DNA of 37,320 nt from Clostridiales bacterium (GTDB lineage: Bacteria > Bacillota > Clostridia > Oscillospirales > Acutalibacteraceae), in the NCBI GenBank assembly GCA_019415925.1, contig DXYG01000002.1, positions 1-37,320 on the forward strand, read 5' to 3'. The position numbers were made by a program, and so were the translations under genes. This document shows, one piece after another, positions 8,326-15,125 of the stretch (position 1 is the first letter of the stretch; each line of letters begins with the position of its first letter). The notes beneath the pieces were generated by a model that was given only the letters and a program-made list of their open reading frames with translations, searched no databases and was not told the DNA's origin.

Positions 8326-9699
8326 TTAATTTATATCCCAACGTGTTTGCCCGTTGTTTATTGAATAATCTGTTGTATTTAAACCGGAATCAATTTCTTC
8401 GCCTATTCCATCCATATCGTCTGTAGTTTCACTTTTGCCGTACGGAAAAAGAACTTCATCGGGAAGATCGGGAATTGAATATTTAGAAAAATCAGTAATC
8501 GGAACATAAGAATTATTATTGCTGTTATCCTGATAGCTTTCATCAGAATAATCATTATAATAATCCTGAGAATCGTTATTTTCAGTATACTCTTCCGGCG
8601 GTTCACTTTCGGAAACCGTTTCTTTCACTAAAATTTCTTCTTCCTTTTCATCAACCTGTTGCGGCTCTGTCGGCTTTGTTGTCGGCTCGGTAACGGGAGC
8701 TGTTGTCGGAACCTCGGCAAAATCAAAAGACACTTTCTTCATATTTTCAATTGCTGATTTCCTATTATCCGAATGAATTTCCAATGCCGATGTAATCGGG
8801 TTAGTCATAAACGACATTGCAGTTAACAGACAGACTGCAAATGACAGAATAACAATTCTTATTGTAGGTTTTTTGTAACCGAGAACGCTTTTTATTCTCT
8901 GTTTTAAGTCGCTTTCGCCAAATGAAAACGGACAGGCTGAAAGAATATTACGCTCAATGCTACAGGAAAGCAGTGCGGTGGAATATCCTTTTTTATCTTT
9001 AGTATCGTAATTTTTAATTACCCTTTCGTCGCAGGCAAGCTCAATATCATTTGTAAAAAGCTTAAATGCTATCCAGCACAACGGATTAAAAAAGTGAATA
9101 CTCAATATAAGATATCCGAGCGGTTTCCACAAATTATCGTGATGCTTTATATGAGCCTGCTCGTGCGCAATTACATATGACTTTTCTTCTTCGCTCAATT
9201 TTGACGGAAGATAAATACGAGGTCTGATAATTCCGAAAACAAACGGACTTGAAATTCGGTCACAAATCAGTATATTATCATCAATTGCAATGCTTTCTCT
9301 TACCTTCAAATGCAAATGCAGATAACTCAAAAGCATATAAATCAGCATAGCTCCAACGCCGACAAGCCATATATAAGATAAAATCGTTATTATTTTGATT
9401 TCATTGTCTGACGAAGAAACAGTGTTTTGCATTGTCTGAAAGCCGTCGGAATTAACAAGCGAGGATACATATGAAGTAGATGATTGTGTTGTCGAATTAA
9501 TTGCTTGTGCATTTGGAATAAGGCTCAAAGGTGATTCAAATGAAAACGGAATGACAAGCCTTAATGCAACAAGCATCCACAAAACGTACCTAATCCACTT
9601 TGGCGAGCTTTTTAAAATAAGCCGCAGTAAAATAACAGCAAGTATAAGCATTGACGCCGCAACGCTCATATTAAAAATCTTTGTGAAAATTATCTCCAT
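8326..9699 (-). CDS. M56 family metallopeptidase (BlaR1/MecR1-like) with disordered extracellular tail
   Basis: The product is a 457-aa membrane protease. Helices lie at about 10-28, 36-52 and 105-126, with the catalytic zinc site HEQAH (His179, Glu180, His183) and the third ligand in DIELACDE (Glu220), as in BlaR1. Another helix at about 282-300 leads to an external tail of about 155 residues rich in Pro/Thr, then Asp/Ser/Asn/Tyr. BlaR1 and MecR1 end in a penicillin-binding sensor domain; here that domain is absent, so a beta-lactam ligand is not supported. In the known systems the protease is activated by the sensor and leads to removal of the BlaI repressor. It sits 2 bases downstream of blaI. 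The signal it senses is unknown. Confidence 0.9.
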   Translation of the reverse strand: MEIIFTKIFNMSVAASMLILAVILLRLILKSSPKWIRYVLWMLVALRLVIPFSFESPLSLIPNAQAINSTTQSSTSYVSSLVNSDGFQTMQNTVSSSDNEIKIITILSYIWLVGVGAMLIYMLLSYLHLHLKVRESIAIDDNILICDRISSPFVFGIIRPRIYLPSKLSEEEKSYVIAHEQAHIKHHDNLWKPLGYLILSIHFFNPLCWIAFKLFTNDIELACDERVIKNYDTKDKKGYSTALLSCSIERNILSACPFSFGESDLKQRIKSVLGYKKPTIRIVILSFAVCLLTAMSFMTNPITSALEIHSDNRKSAIENMKKVSFDFAEVPTTAPVTEPTTKPTEPQQVDEKEEEILVKETVSESEPPEEYTENNDSQDYYNDYSDESYQDNSNNNSYVPITDFSKYSIPDLPDEVLFPYGKSETTDDMDGIGEEIDSGLNTTDYSINNGQTRWDIN

Positions 9700-9701
9700 T
9701 A

Positions 9702-10064
9702 CTATTCCCCTTCATAGGAATCAATAAGCTTTTTTATCTCTGATACTTCTTCCTTAGATAACTTTTTCTTTGAAGTAAAGGCTGTCAGAAATGCAGGCAA
9801 AGAGCCGTTAAATGCTTCGTCAACAAAATTCTTGCTTTGCATTGAGTAAAAATCATCACGTGTTATTTTTGCGGAAACTACACCGTCAACATACTGAAAA
9901 AGCCCTCTGTCAGAAAGTCTTTTCAGGACTGTATATGTCGTGGTGCGTTTCCAGTTTAATTCTTTTTCGCAGATTTTAATGAGTTCAGAGGTTGTAAGCG
10001 GCTCGTTTTCCCAGACTAAATCTGCAAAATGTGACTCTACTGCACCGAGCTTTGTATTTTTCAT
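9702..10064 (-). CDS. blaI: BlaI/MecI family transcriptional repressor
   Basis: The product is a 120-aa winged-helix repressor. The family pattern 'LG..E...a.lVWe...lTt.El' is present (LGAVESHFADLVWENEPLTT), followed by the recognition-helix segment WKRTTTYTVLKRLSDRGL and a C-terminal dimerisation helix pair. BlaI proteins bind dyads in their own promoter and are inactivated through the partner M56 protease. That partner is the next gene, 2 bases away. An operator-like dyad lies in the promoter 37-53 bases upstream. The unit it appears to control ends in a secreted LRR/Ig-like protein and contains no beta-lactamase or penicillin-binding protein. The symbol is used in the family sense. Confidence 0.9.
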   Translation of the reverse strand: MKNTKLGAVESHFADLVWENEPLTTSELIKICEKELNWKRTTTYTVLKRLSDRGLFQYVDGVVSAKITRDDFYSMQSKNFVDEAFNGSLPAFLTAFTSKKKLSKEEVSEIKKLIDSYEGE

Positions 10065-10099
10065 TTTACGTCACCTGATTTCTTATATTTTACAATTAT

Positions 10100-10128
10100 A
10101 GACTACCATTTGTAGACTGATTTGTCAA
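10100..10128 (-). promoter_or_regulatory. blaI promoter with operator-like dyad
   Basis: Read on the minus strand, -35 TTGACA (10128-10123) is followed after 17 bp by TAGTCT (10105-10100) preceded by an extended TGG. Inside the promoter, GACTAC (10101-10106) and GTAGAC (10112-10117) form an inverted repeat around five bases, similar to BlaI-family operators built on TACA/TGTA half-sites. Repressor bound here would cover the -10 region. Confidence 0.65.
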
Positions 10129-10183
10129 GCATTTTCAGCATAATTTTTATCTTTTAAATAAGTTTTTTATAATATATACACAA

Positions 10184-10217
10184 AGAGGACTGACAAAATC
10201 TGTATTGTCAATCCTCT
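10184..10217 (-). terminator. Terminator-like hairpin after the RluA-type gene
   Basis: Twelve-base arms (10184-10195 and 10206-10217) pair with one wobble in the minus-strand RNA. The hairpin lies 5 bases after the stop codon of the pseudouridine synthase. The downstream tract is only moderately T-rich (TTTGTGTATA), so efficiency is uncertain. Confidence 0.6.
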
Positions 10218-10221
10218 GATT

Positions 10222-11097
10222 TTATTTTGTTATTTTATTGAGAATGTATTGCATATCCTCAGGTAAATTACAGCTTACCGAAATTTCATTGCCGTTTACG
10301 GGATGAACAAATGTCATTTCTCCGCAATGGAGCGTCTGGCGTGAAATGAGTTCTATACTTCCGCCGTACAAGTCATCTCCGAGTAACGGATGACCGATTG
10401 ACGACATATGACAACGTATCTGGTGAGTTTTTCCTGTTTCAAGCCAAAGTTTAAGAAATGATATATTATCATCAGAACATATCACTTCATAATGAGTTAT
10501 TGCAAGACTTCCGCTTTCGAGCACGTGACGGACAATCTTTGAATCGTCCTTTAAGCCGATTGGTGCACTTATTGTTCCGCCGCAATCTAACTTCCCGTGA
10601 CAAAGAGCAAAATAATTTTTACTTACTTTATTTTTAAGAGCATTAGCGCAGAATTTGTTTTTAGCAATAAGTACAAGCCCCGATGTGTCCTTATCAAGTC
10701 GGTTAATTGCTCTGAAAATATAATTGTCTCCCCTACTATTCATATAGTAAGTAACTATATTTGCAAGGGTGTTAGTTTGGTGTTGCTTTACAGGGTGAAC
10801 AGGCATTGAATAAGGCTTATTAACTATTAAAATATGCTCATCCTCAAAAACAATATCAAGATTTCCTTCTACAGGAACAATTTCTGATTCCTCGTCAGGC
10901 AGATTTATCTCTACCCTGCTTCCTGCCTTCGTAAAATCTACAGTTCGTAAAATTTTTCCGTTCATCAAAATACCGTCTTTTTTTCGCTTTAGCTGTGTTA
11001 TCATTCTTGCAGACAAGTGACAGTGTTTTCTTAAAAAGGCAATTGCCTTTTTGCCGTCATATTCATCGGGAACTATAAATTCAAGTTTTTCAGACAT
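10222..11097 (-). CDS. RluA family pseudouridine synthase
   Basis: The product is a 291-aa RNA pseudouridine synthase. An S4-like RNA-binding region occupies about residues 15-75. The catalytic domain follows, with NRLDKDTSGLVLIAK (catalytic Asp135 in RLDKD) and the conserved late segments GKTHQIRCHMSSIGHPLLGD and LHCGEM.FVHP. It isomerises uridine to pseudouridine in ribosomal or transfer RNA; the exact target (RluA, RluC or RluD class) cannot be fixed from sequence alone. The start at 11097 is preferred to 11118 because GGAG lies 8 bases before it. That ATG overlaps the end of the DUF1294 gene by 8 bases and its ribosome site lies inside that gene, so the two are probably translationally coupled. 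Confidence 0.92.
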   Translation of the reverse strand: MSEKLEFIVPDEYDGKKAIAFLRKHCHLSARMITQLKRKKDGILMNGKILRTVDFTKAGSRVEINLPDEESEIVPVEGNLDIVFEDEHILIVNKPYSMPVHPVKQHQTNTLANIVTYYMNSRGDNYIFRAINRLDKDTSGLVLIAKNKFCANALKNKVSKNYFALCHGKLDCGGTISAPIGLKDDSKIVRHVLESGSLAITHYEVICSDDNISFLKLWLETGKTHQIRCHMSSIGHPLLGDDLYGGSIELISRQTLHCGEMTFVHPVNGNEISVSCNLPEDMQYILNKITK

Positions 11098-11374
11098 ACA
11101 AATATCTCCAAATAACAAACGCTATTACAAGCTGAAATATTAATATTATCGGTATACCAAGCATAAACTTTAAATGCCTTGTCTTATGTCTGATTAACAG
11201 CATTGTTATATACATACCGACACTTCCTCCTGAAAATGACAATAGCAGGAGCGTGCTTTCCTTAACACGCCAGCGTCTTTTTACTGCACAAAGCTTATCA
11301 TAAATCGTAACGATTACGGCTATCAGGTTTATTAATATAAGATATATTGCAAGAATAATTAAAACAGTGTTCAT
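11090..11374 (-). CDS. DUF1294 small membrane protein
   Basis: The product is 94 aa with an N-terminal helix (about 2-24), the family signature in which an Asp-Lys and Arg-rich stretch (DKLCAVKRRWRVKE) precedes LLLLSFSGGSVGMY, a RHKT.H..F motif, and a C-terminal helix. DUF1294 proteins are of unknown function. The start is the ATG at 11374 because GGAG lies 5 bases upstream and the family begins here; the frame stays open for another 390 bases upstream only as the antisense of the GHL10 gene. It begins 22 bases from the divergent GHL10 start and runs into the pseudouridine synthase gene with an 8-base overlap. Confidence 0.85.
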   Translation of the reverse strand: MNTVLIILAIYLILINLIAVIVTIYDKLCAVKRRWRVKESTLLLLSFSGGSVGMYITMLLIRHKTRHLKFMLGIPIILIFQLVIAFVIWRYLYV

Positions 11375-11379
11375 AAAAA

Positions 11380-11388
11380 CTCCGGAGG
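11380..11388. promoter_or_regulatory. Palindromic ribosome-binding site used on both strands
   Basis: CTCCGGAG (11380-11387) is a perfect palindrome. On the plus strand GGAGG (11384-11388) sits 8 bases before the TTG start at 11397. On the minus strand GGAG (11383-11380) sits 5 bases before the ATG at 11374. One 9-base site therefore supplies the Shine-Dalgarno of two divergent genes. Confidence 0.7.
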
Positions 11389-11396
11389 ATGATATT

Positions 11397-12716
11397 TTGA
11401 AAATTAAAAAGTCGAGTGCCTCGACAAGCAGTTTTGACAGACAATCCGATAATATAAAAACCAACCGTTTCGGAACAGTTTCCTTTAGAATAAAAAAGAT
11501 GATACCGCTTGTACTTTCTGTCGCAATACTAATAGGTGTAACTGCCGTAAGTTCAGGCAAAAAAGTAAGCTCGCCCTCTGTTTCGAAAACAGTAAGCACA
11601 ACTGATGAAACAGAGTACTCAACCAAAGATGAGATAAAAGAAACCGACTTTGACGAAATGAGAGGTGTATGGATTTCATACATTGAGCTGAGTATGGAAA
11701 AAGAAAACGATAAGAGCGAACAGGCTTTCAGAAATAAATTTGAAACGATTGCTGAAAACTGCAAGGGGTACGGTCTTAATACGCTGATTGTTCAGGTGCG
11801 CCCTTACGGAGATGCATTGTATAAATCTGAATATTACCCCTGGTCGCATATTCTTACCGGCACTCAGGGCAAAAAACCGGGATATGACCCGCTTAAGATT
11901 ATGTGCGAAATAAGCAGAAAATACAAACTGAAAATTCACGCATGGGTTAATCCTTATCGGGTAACGCTCAATGAAACGCCAAAACAGCTTTCAAACAATA
12001 ATCCGTATGTCAAAAATGAAAATCTCGGCTTAACTACTGAAAGCGGAATAATTATTGACCCGTCAAATAAAGAAGCCAGAGAGCTTATAATAAACGGTGT
12101 TGTTGAAATAGTTAAGAATTATGACGTTGACGGTATTCAATTTGACGACTATTTTTATCCCGAAGATATAGGCGATTGCGACAGCAAAAGCTATGAACGC
12201 TACGTGTCTGAGGTTGGCGAGAAAAACAGTATGAATCTTGACAACTGGAGACTTGCAAATGTAAATATGCTGATTTGCGAAACCTACAGGGCGATTCACT
12301 CTGAAAGCAATAATATTGTTTTCGGTATTTCTCCGCAGGGAAACATTGATAATAACAAAAAGCTTTACGCAGATGTAAAATCCTGGTGTAATTGCAGAGG
12401 ATTTGTTGATTACATATGTCCTCAGATTTATTTCAGCACAGAAAATCCTGCCCTTACATTTGAAGACGCACTCGAAAGCTGGAGTACGCTTGACTATGAC
12501 GAAAACGTAAAGCTATATGTCGGACTTGCAGGATACAAAGCAGGAACTGATGACGACGAAGGTACGTGGGCAGAATCAAGCAGTATTCTTGCTGATGAAT
12601 ACAAAATTTTACAAACCAACGAAAAATCAGAGGGATTTATGATTTACAGCTATAACAGCATTATTTCCGACGAAAGCCGTGAAGAAATGCAGAATTTAAG
12701 AAATCTGTTACACTAA
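11397..12716 (+). CDS. GHL10 (glycosyl hydrolase-like 10) family protein, membrane-anchored
   Basis: The product is 439 aa. A 34-residue Ser/Lys-rich cytoplasmic start precedes a single membrane helix (about 35-53, MIPLVLSVAILIGVTAVSS). The outer domain is GHL10 (DUF187): it begins EMRGVWISYIEL and contains LIVQVRPYGDALY, HAWVNPYRV, the hallmark GIQFDDYFYP, GISPQGN and YICPQIYF. Related proteins are thought to act on cell-surface or extracellular glycans, but no substrate is established. The TTG start at 11397 is chosen over the GTG at 11367 because GGAGG lies 8 bases before it. Codons 5-14 are a REP-like palindromic repeat, so the repeat is translated. The 3' end overlaps the convergent mtaB by 9 bases with no terminator between. 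Confidence 0.9.
   Translation: MKIKKSSASTSSFDRQSDNIKTNRFGTVSFRIKKMIPLVLSVAILIGVTAVSSGKKVSSPSVSKTVSTTDETEYSTKDEIKETDFDEMRGVWISYIELSMEKENDKSEQAFRNKFETIAENCKGYGLNTLIVQVRPYGDALYKSEYYPWSHILTGTQGKKPGYDPLKIMCEISRKYKLKIHAWVNPYRVTLNETPKQLSNNNPYVKNENLGLTTESGIIIDPSNKEARELIINGVVEIVKNYDVDGIQFDDYFYPEDIGDCDSKSYERYVSEVGEKNSMNLDNWRLANVNMLICETYRAIHSESNNIVFGISPQGNIDNNKKLYADVKSWCNCRGFVDYICPQIYFSTENPALTFEDALESWSTLDYDENVKLYVGLAGYKAGTDDDEGTWAESSSILADEYKILQTNEKSEGFMIYSYNSIISDESREEMQNLRNLLH
11411..11440. repeat. REP-like palindromic repeat, copy B (inside a coding region)
   Basis: The core GTCGAGTGCCTCGAC (11411-11425) is a perfect 6-bp inverted repeat around TGC. It continues AAGCAGTTTTGACAG, matching copy A. It encodes part of SSASTSSFDR near the N-terminus of the GHL10 protein. 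Confidence 0.6.
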
Positions 12717-14000
12717 TTCGCCCACACAATAGTCTTTTTCAGCTGAAACAAGCTTTACGTCAGCAATTGTTCCGCAAAGTAAATTATCATTTGAAATCAC
12801 GTGAACAGGAGTGTAATTCTTTGTATAGCCTTCAAGGTAACCGTGGCGCATACGCTCAAATAATACGCTTTCAACTCTGCCTACCTGTGAAGTCAGAAAC
12901 TCAAAACGAGATTTTTCGACAAGCTCTCCCATAAGAGAAGCACGTCTGTCCTTTTCGGCAGGACTAACCTGATTCGGAGCATCAGCCGCCTTTGTTCCCT
13001 TGCGCTGAGAATACGGAAAAACGTGTACCTTTGCAAATCCTATGCTTTTTACAAACTCCATTGAAGAAATAAAATCTTCCTCGCTTTCGCCGGCGAAGCC
13101 GACCATTACGTCGGTTGTCATTGAAGAATTATCAAATGCTTTACGAAGATTGCCGACAATTTGTGCATACTCTGCACTGTCATAGTGACGGTTCATATCC
13201 TTTAAAGTTTTATCACAACCGCTTTGCAGTGACAAATGGAACTGAGGACAAAACTTTTTCTGAGCGGCAAGGCGTGAAATGAGCTTATCGTCCATCTGCT
13301 CGGGTTCAATTGAACCGAGTCTTACTCTTTCAATTCCGTCTACTGCACAGACAGTTTCTACTGCGTCAGCAAGGTCAAAATCTTCGCCCAGTCCGTAAGC
13401 AGATAGATTAATTCCGACAAGCACTACCTCTTTATAGCCGTTTAGCGCAATATTTTCAATCTCGGTTTTCAGGTCTGCAAGCGGTTTCGAACGCACTCTG
13501 CCTCTTGCATACGGAATAATGCAATAGGAACAGAAACGGTTACAACCGTCTTCAATTTTAATAAACGCCCTTGTGTGCTCACCAAGAGAAGAAACAGAAA
13601 GATTTTCAAAGATTTCGTTCTTTGCAGGGTGCTGTGAAATATTTACAAATCCGTGTTTTTCGGATAAATACTTTTCAATTGCAGGGATAAGCTCTGCACG
13701 TTTTGCATTTCCAAGCACTATATCGCAATCTTTGAAATTCTTGCAGTCATCGGGAAATGCCTGCGGCATACAGCCTGTAAGCACTATAATTCCGTCGGGA
13801 TTTGCCCGGCGAACTCTGCTGATTATCTTGCGGTTTTTAGCGTCACTTACCGAGGTTACAGTACAGCTGTTTATTACGGTGATGTCCGCCTTTTCTTTAT
13901 CATTAGACAAGGTGTAGCCGTGCTTTAGCATTGCTTCACGCATTGCCTGTGATTCGTACTGATTAACTTTACATCCGAGTGTAACTATATTAAAATTCAT
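12708..14000 (-). CDS. mtaB: MtaB, tRNA ms2t6A37 methylthiotransferase
   Basis: The product is a 430-aa radical SAM enzyme that adds a methylthio group to N6-threonylcarbamoyladenosine at position 37 of tRNAs reading ANN codons. The UPF0004 domain starts MNFNIVTLGCKVNQYES, the MtaB-type variant (CKVNQ), with further cluster cysteines in VINSCTVTS and LTGCMPQ. The radical SAM motif is CNRFCSYCIIPYARGR at about 152-167, and a TRAM domain lies at the C-terminus (about 370-430). Start at 14000 (ATG) is preferred to the TTG just before it, with GGGTG 8 bases upstream. The last 9 bases are antisense to the end of the GHL10 gene. YqeV/MtaB rather than MiaB is indicated by the CKVNQYES form. Confidence 0.93.
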   Translation of the reverse strand: MNFNIVTLGCKVNQYESQAMREAMLKHGYTLSNDKEKADITVINSCTVTSVSDAKNRKIISRVRRANPDGIIVLTGCMPQAFPDDCKNFKDCDIVLGNAKRAELIPAIEKYLSEKHGFVNISQHPAKNEIFENLSVSSLGEHTRAFIKIEDGCNRFCSYCIIPYARGRVRSKPLADLKTEIENIALNGYKEVVLVGINLSAYGLGEDFDLADAVETVCAVDGIERVRLGSIEPEQMDDKLISRLAAQKKFCPQFHLSLQSGCDKTLKDMNRHYDSAEYAQIVGNLRKAFDNSSMTTDVMVGFAGESEEDFISSMEFVKSIGFAKVHVFPYSQRKGTKAADAPNQVSPAEKDRRASLMGELVEKSRFEFLTSQVGRVESVLFERMRHGYLEGYTKNYTPVHVISNDNLLCGTIADVKLVSAEKDYCVGELV

Positions 14001-14052
14001 CAATGTTTCACCCTTTTTTATACAAATAGTTGAAATTGCAAAAAATCATAAA

Positions 14053-14087
14053 TTATCATTGATTATCATAAAATTTAATGATAAGAT
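14053..14087 (+). promoter_or_regulatory. Promoter with three TTATCAT half-sites
   Basis: A -35 TTGATT (14059-14064) and -10 TAAGAT (14082-14087) are 17 bp apart. TTATCAT occurs at 14053-14059 and 14063-14069 and as its complement ATGATAA at 14078-14084. The last two form a perfect 7-bp dyad around 8 bases between the promoter boxes, a typical repressor position. Confidence 0.55.
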
Positions 14088-14122
14088 ATATCAAGTAGAT
14101 AAATATTTTTGAGGTGATTTCT

Positions 14123-14362
14123 ATGTTCTCTATGCCAATAAACGCAAAAAACAAAAACGGATTAATTGAAATCTTTGAAACCCTTGCTCACTTCCCCAAC
14201 CAGCTTATGATGATAAAAAGCGGAGAATACACCGTTGATGCTCACTCTCTTATCGGAGTTTTTTCTATTGATGTTTCACAGCCTATGGAATTGCTCCTTG
14301 AAAATGAACCTGACGACAGTTTTAAAGAGGCTGTTTCAAAATTTATTCCTGCGCACGCATAA
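14123..14362 (+). CDS. HPr-like protein lacking the phosphorylatable histidine
   Basis: The product is 79 aa and aligns over its full length with the phosphocarrier HPr fold. The second half matches best: SGEYTVDAHSLIGVFSID corresponds to the HPr segment around the regulatory Ser46 (here Ser42). The active-site loop, normally GxHARP with phospho-His15, reads NGLIEIFE (13-19), so His15 and Arg17 are both missing and the protein cannot carry phosphate in the usual PTS way. A regulatory or binding role is possible but unproven. GAGGTGA (14111-14117) precedes the ATG at 14123; the in-frame GTG at 14114 lies inside that ribosome site. It stands alone between its own promoter and terminator. Confidence 0.8.
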   Translation: MFSMPINAKNKNGLIEIFETLAHFPNQLMMIKSGEYTVDAHSLIGVFSIDVSQPMELLLENEPDDSFKEAVSKFIPAHA

Positions 14363-14381
14363 TTTACATAGTTTTATTTAA

Positions 14382-14415
14382 AGCCCTATGACGAAAGTCA
14401 TAGGGCTATTTTTTT
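14382..14415. terminator. Strong terminator after the HPr-like gene
   Basis: A perfect 11-bp stem (14382-14392 with 14397-14407) has a GAAA tetraloop and is followed by a T run (14409-14415). It ends the HPr-like unit. The same stem could also close the his operon on the minus strand, where the downstream tract is T/A-rich but has no long T run. Confidence 0.9.
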
Positions 14416-14747
14416 CAGGAATTTTTATCTACAACGTGGAAATTCTTTAAATTTCCGGTTTTTTCGCTTCTTTTGTCGAGTTCTTTTAAAACGTCGTCAA
14501 GCGGTATTCCCTGTGAAACCATCATAACCATAAGATGATAGATTAAATCTGCAATTTCGTAAACAGTTTCACCGTTATCGCCGTTTTTTGCGGCAATTAT
14601 TGTTTCACTGCATTCCTCGCCTACCTTTTTGAGGATTTTATCTAAACCCTTATCAAGAAGATAGCAGGTGTATGAGCCTTCCTTGGGGTTGTCACGTCTG
14701 TTTTCTACTGTTGCGTATAGAGCTGAAAGAATTTCCTTATCGTTCAT
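14415..14747 (-). CDS. hisE: HisE, phosphoribosyl-ATP pyrophosphatase
   Basis: The product is 110 aa and hydrolyses phosphoribosyl-ATP to phosphoribosyl-AMP, the second step of histidine synthesis. The MazG-like fold is shown by SYTCYLLDKGLDKILKKVGEE and CSETIIAAKN followed by YEIADLIYHLMVMM. The start at 14747 (MNDKEIL) is used rather than the longer open frame to 14807, because AGAGG lies 10 bases upstream and overlaps the hisI stop, and because the extra residues do not belong to the family. It is the last gene of the operon; in many bacteria it is fused to hisI, but here the two are separate. Confidence 0.94.
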   Translation of the reverse strand: MNDKEILSALYATVENRRDNPKEGSYTCYLLDKGLDKILKKVGEECSETIIAAKNGDNGETVYEIADLIYHLMVMMVSQGIPLDDVLKELDKRSEKTGNLKNFHVVDKNS

Positions 14748-14761
14748 AAATATATAACCTC

Positions 14762-15076
14762 TTATTTTAATTTTTTGAAAAAGCACGAATGACTGCCTGT
14801 GTGACAAGCGGCGCCTGTTTGTTCTACAGTGATGAGCAGAGTATCGTTGTCGCAGTCTGCAAAAATATCAACAACCTTTTGCAGATGTCCCGAAGTTGCA
14901 CCCTTGTTCCAAAGCTCCTGTCTGCTTCTTGACCAGAACCATGTATAGCCTGTTTCAAAGGTTTTCTGCATACTTTCTCTGTTCATATATGCAAGCATCA
15001 GAACTTCTCCTGTTGACTTTTCCTGAATAACAGCAGGAATAAGCTCTGACTTTACAAAATACTTATCAAAATCCAT
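14762..15076 (-). CDS. hisI: HisI, phosphoribosyl-AMP cyclohydrolase
   Basis: The product is 104 aa and opens the purine ring of phosphoribosyl-AMP, the third step of histidine synthesis. Family motifs are clear: MLAYMNRESMQKTFETGYTWFWSRSR.ELW.KG.TSGH, then the metal-binding DCDNDTLL and EQTGAACHTGSHSCF with the conserved Cys and His residues. A GGGTGA site lies 3 bases before the ATG. It follows hisA by 49 bases, a place where hisF is often found in other Firmicutes. Confidence 0.94.
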   Translation of the reverse strand: MDFDKYFVKSELIPAVIQEKSTGEVLMLAYMNRESMQKTFETGYTWFWSRSRQELWNKGATSGHLQKVVDIFADCDNDTLLITVEQTGAACHTGSHSCFFKKLK

Positions 15077-15125
15077 AATTCACCCTATGAAAATAGTTTT
15101 ATTTTATTATGTGCTGTATTAACAA

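Noticed and set aside
8326..10064. A beta-lactam resistance locus
   Set aside because: The BlaI/M56 pair is present, but the M56 protein has no penicillin-binding sensor domain and no beta-lactamase or PBP gene is nearby.
11375..11764. The DUF1294 frame stays open for about 130 more codons upstream on the minus strand
   Set aside because: That stretch is the antisense of the well-supported GHL10 gene; the family length and the GGAG site both place the start at 11374.
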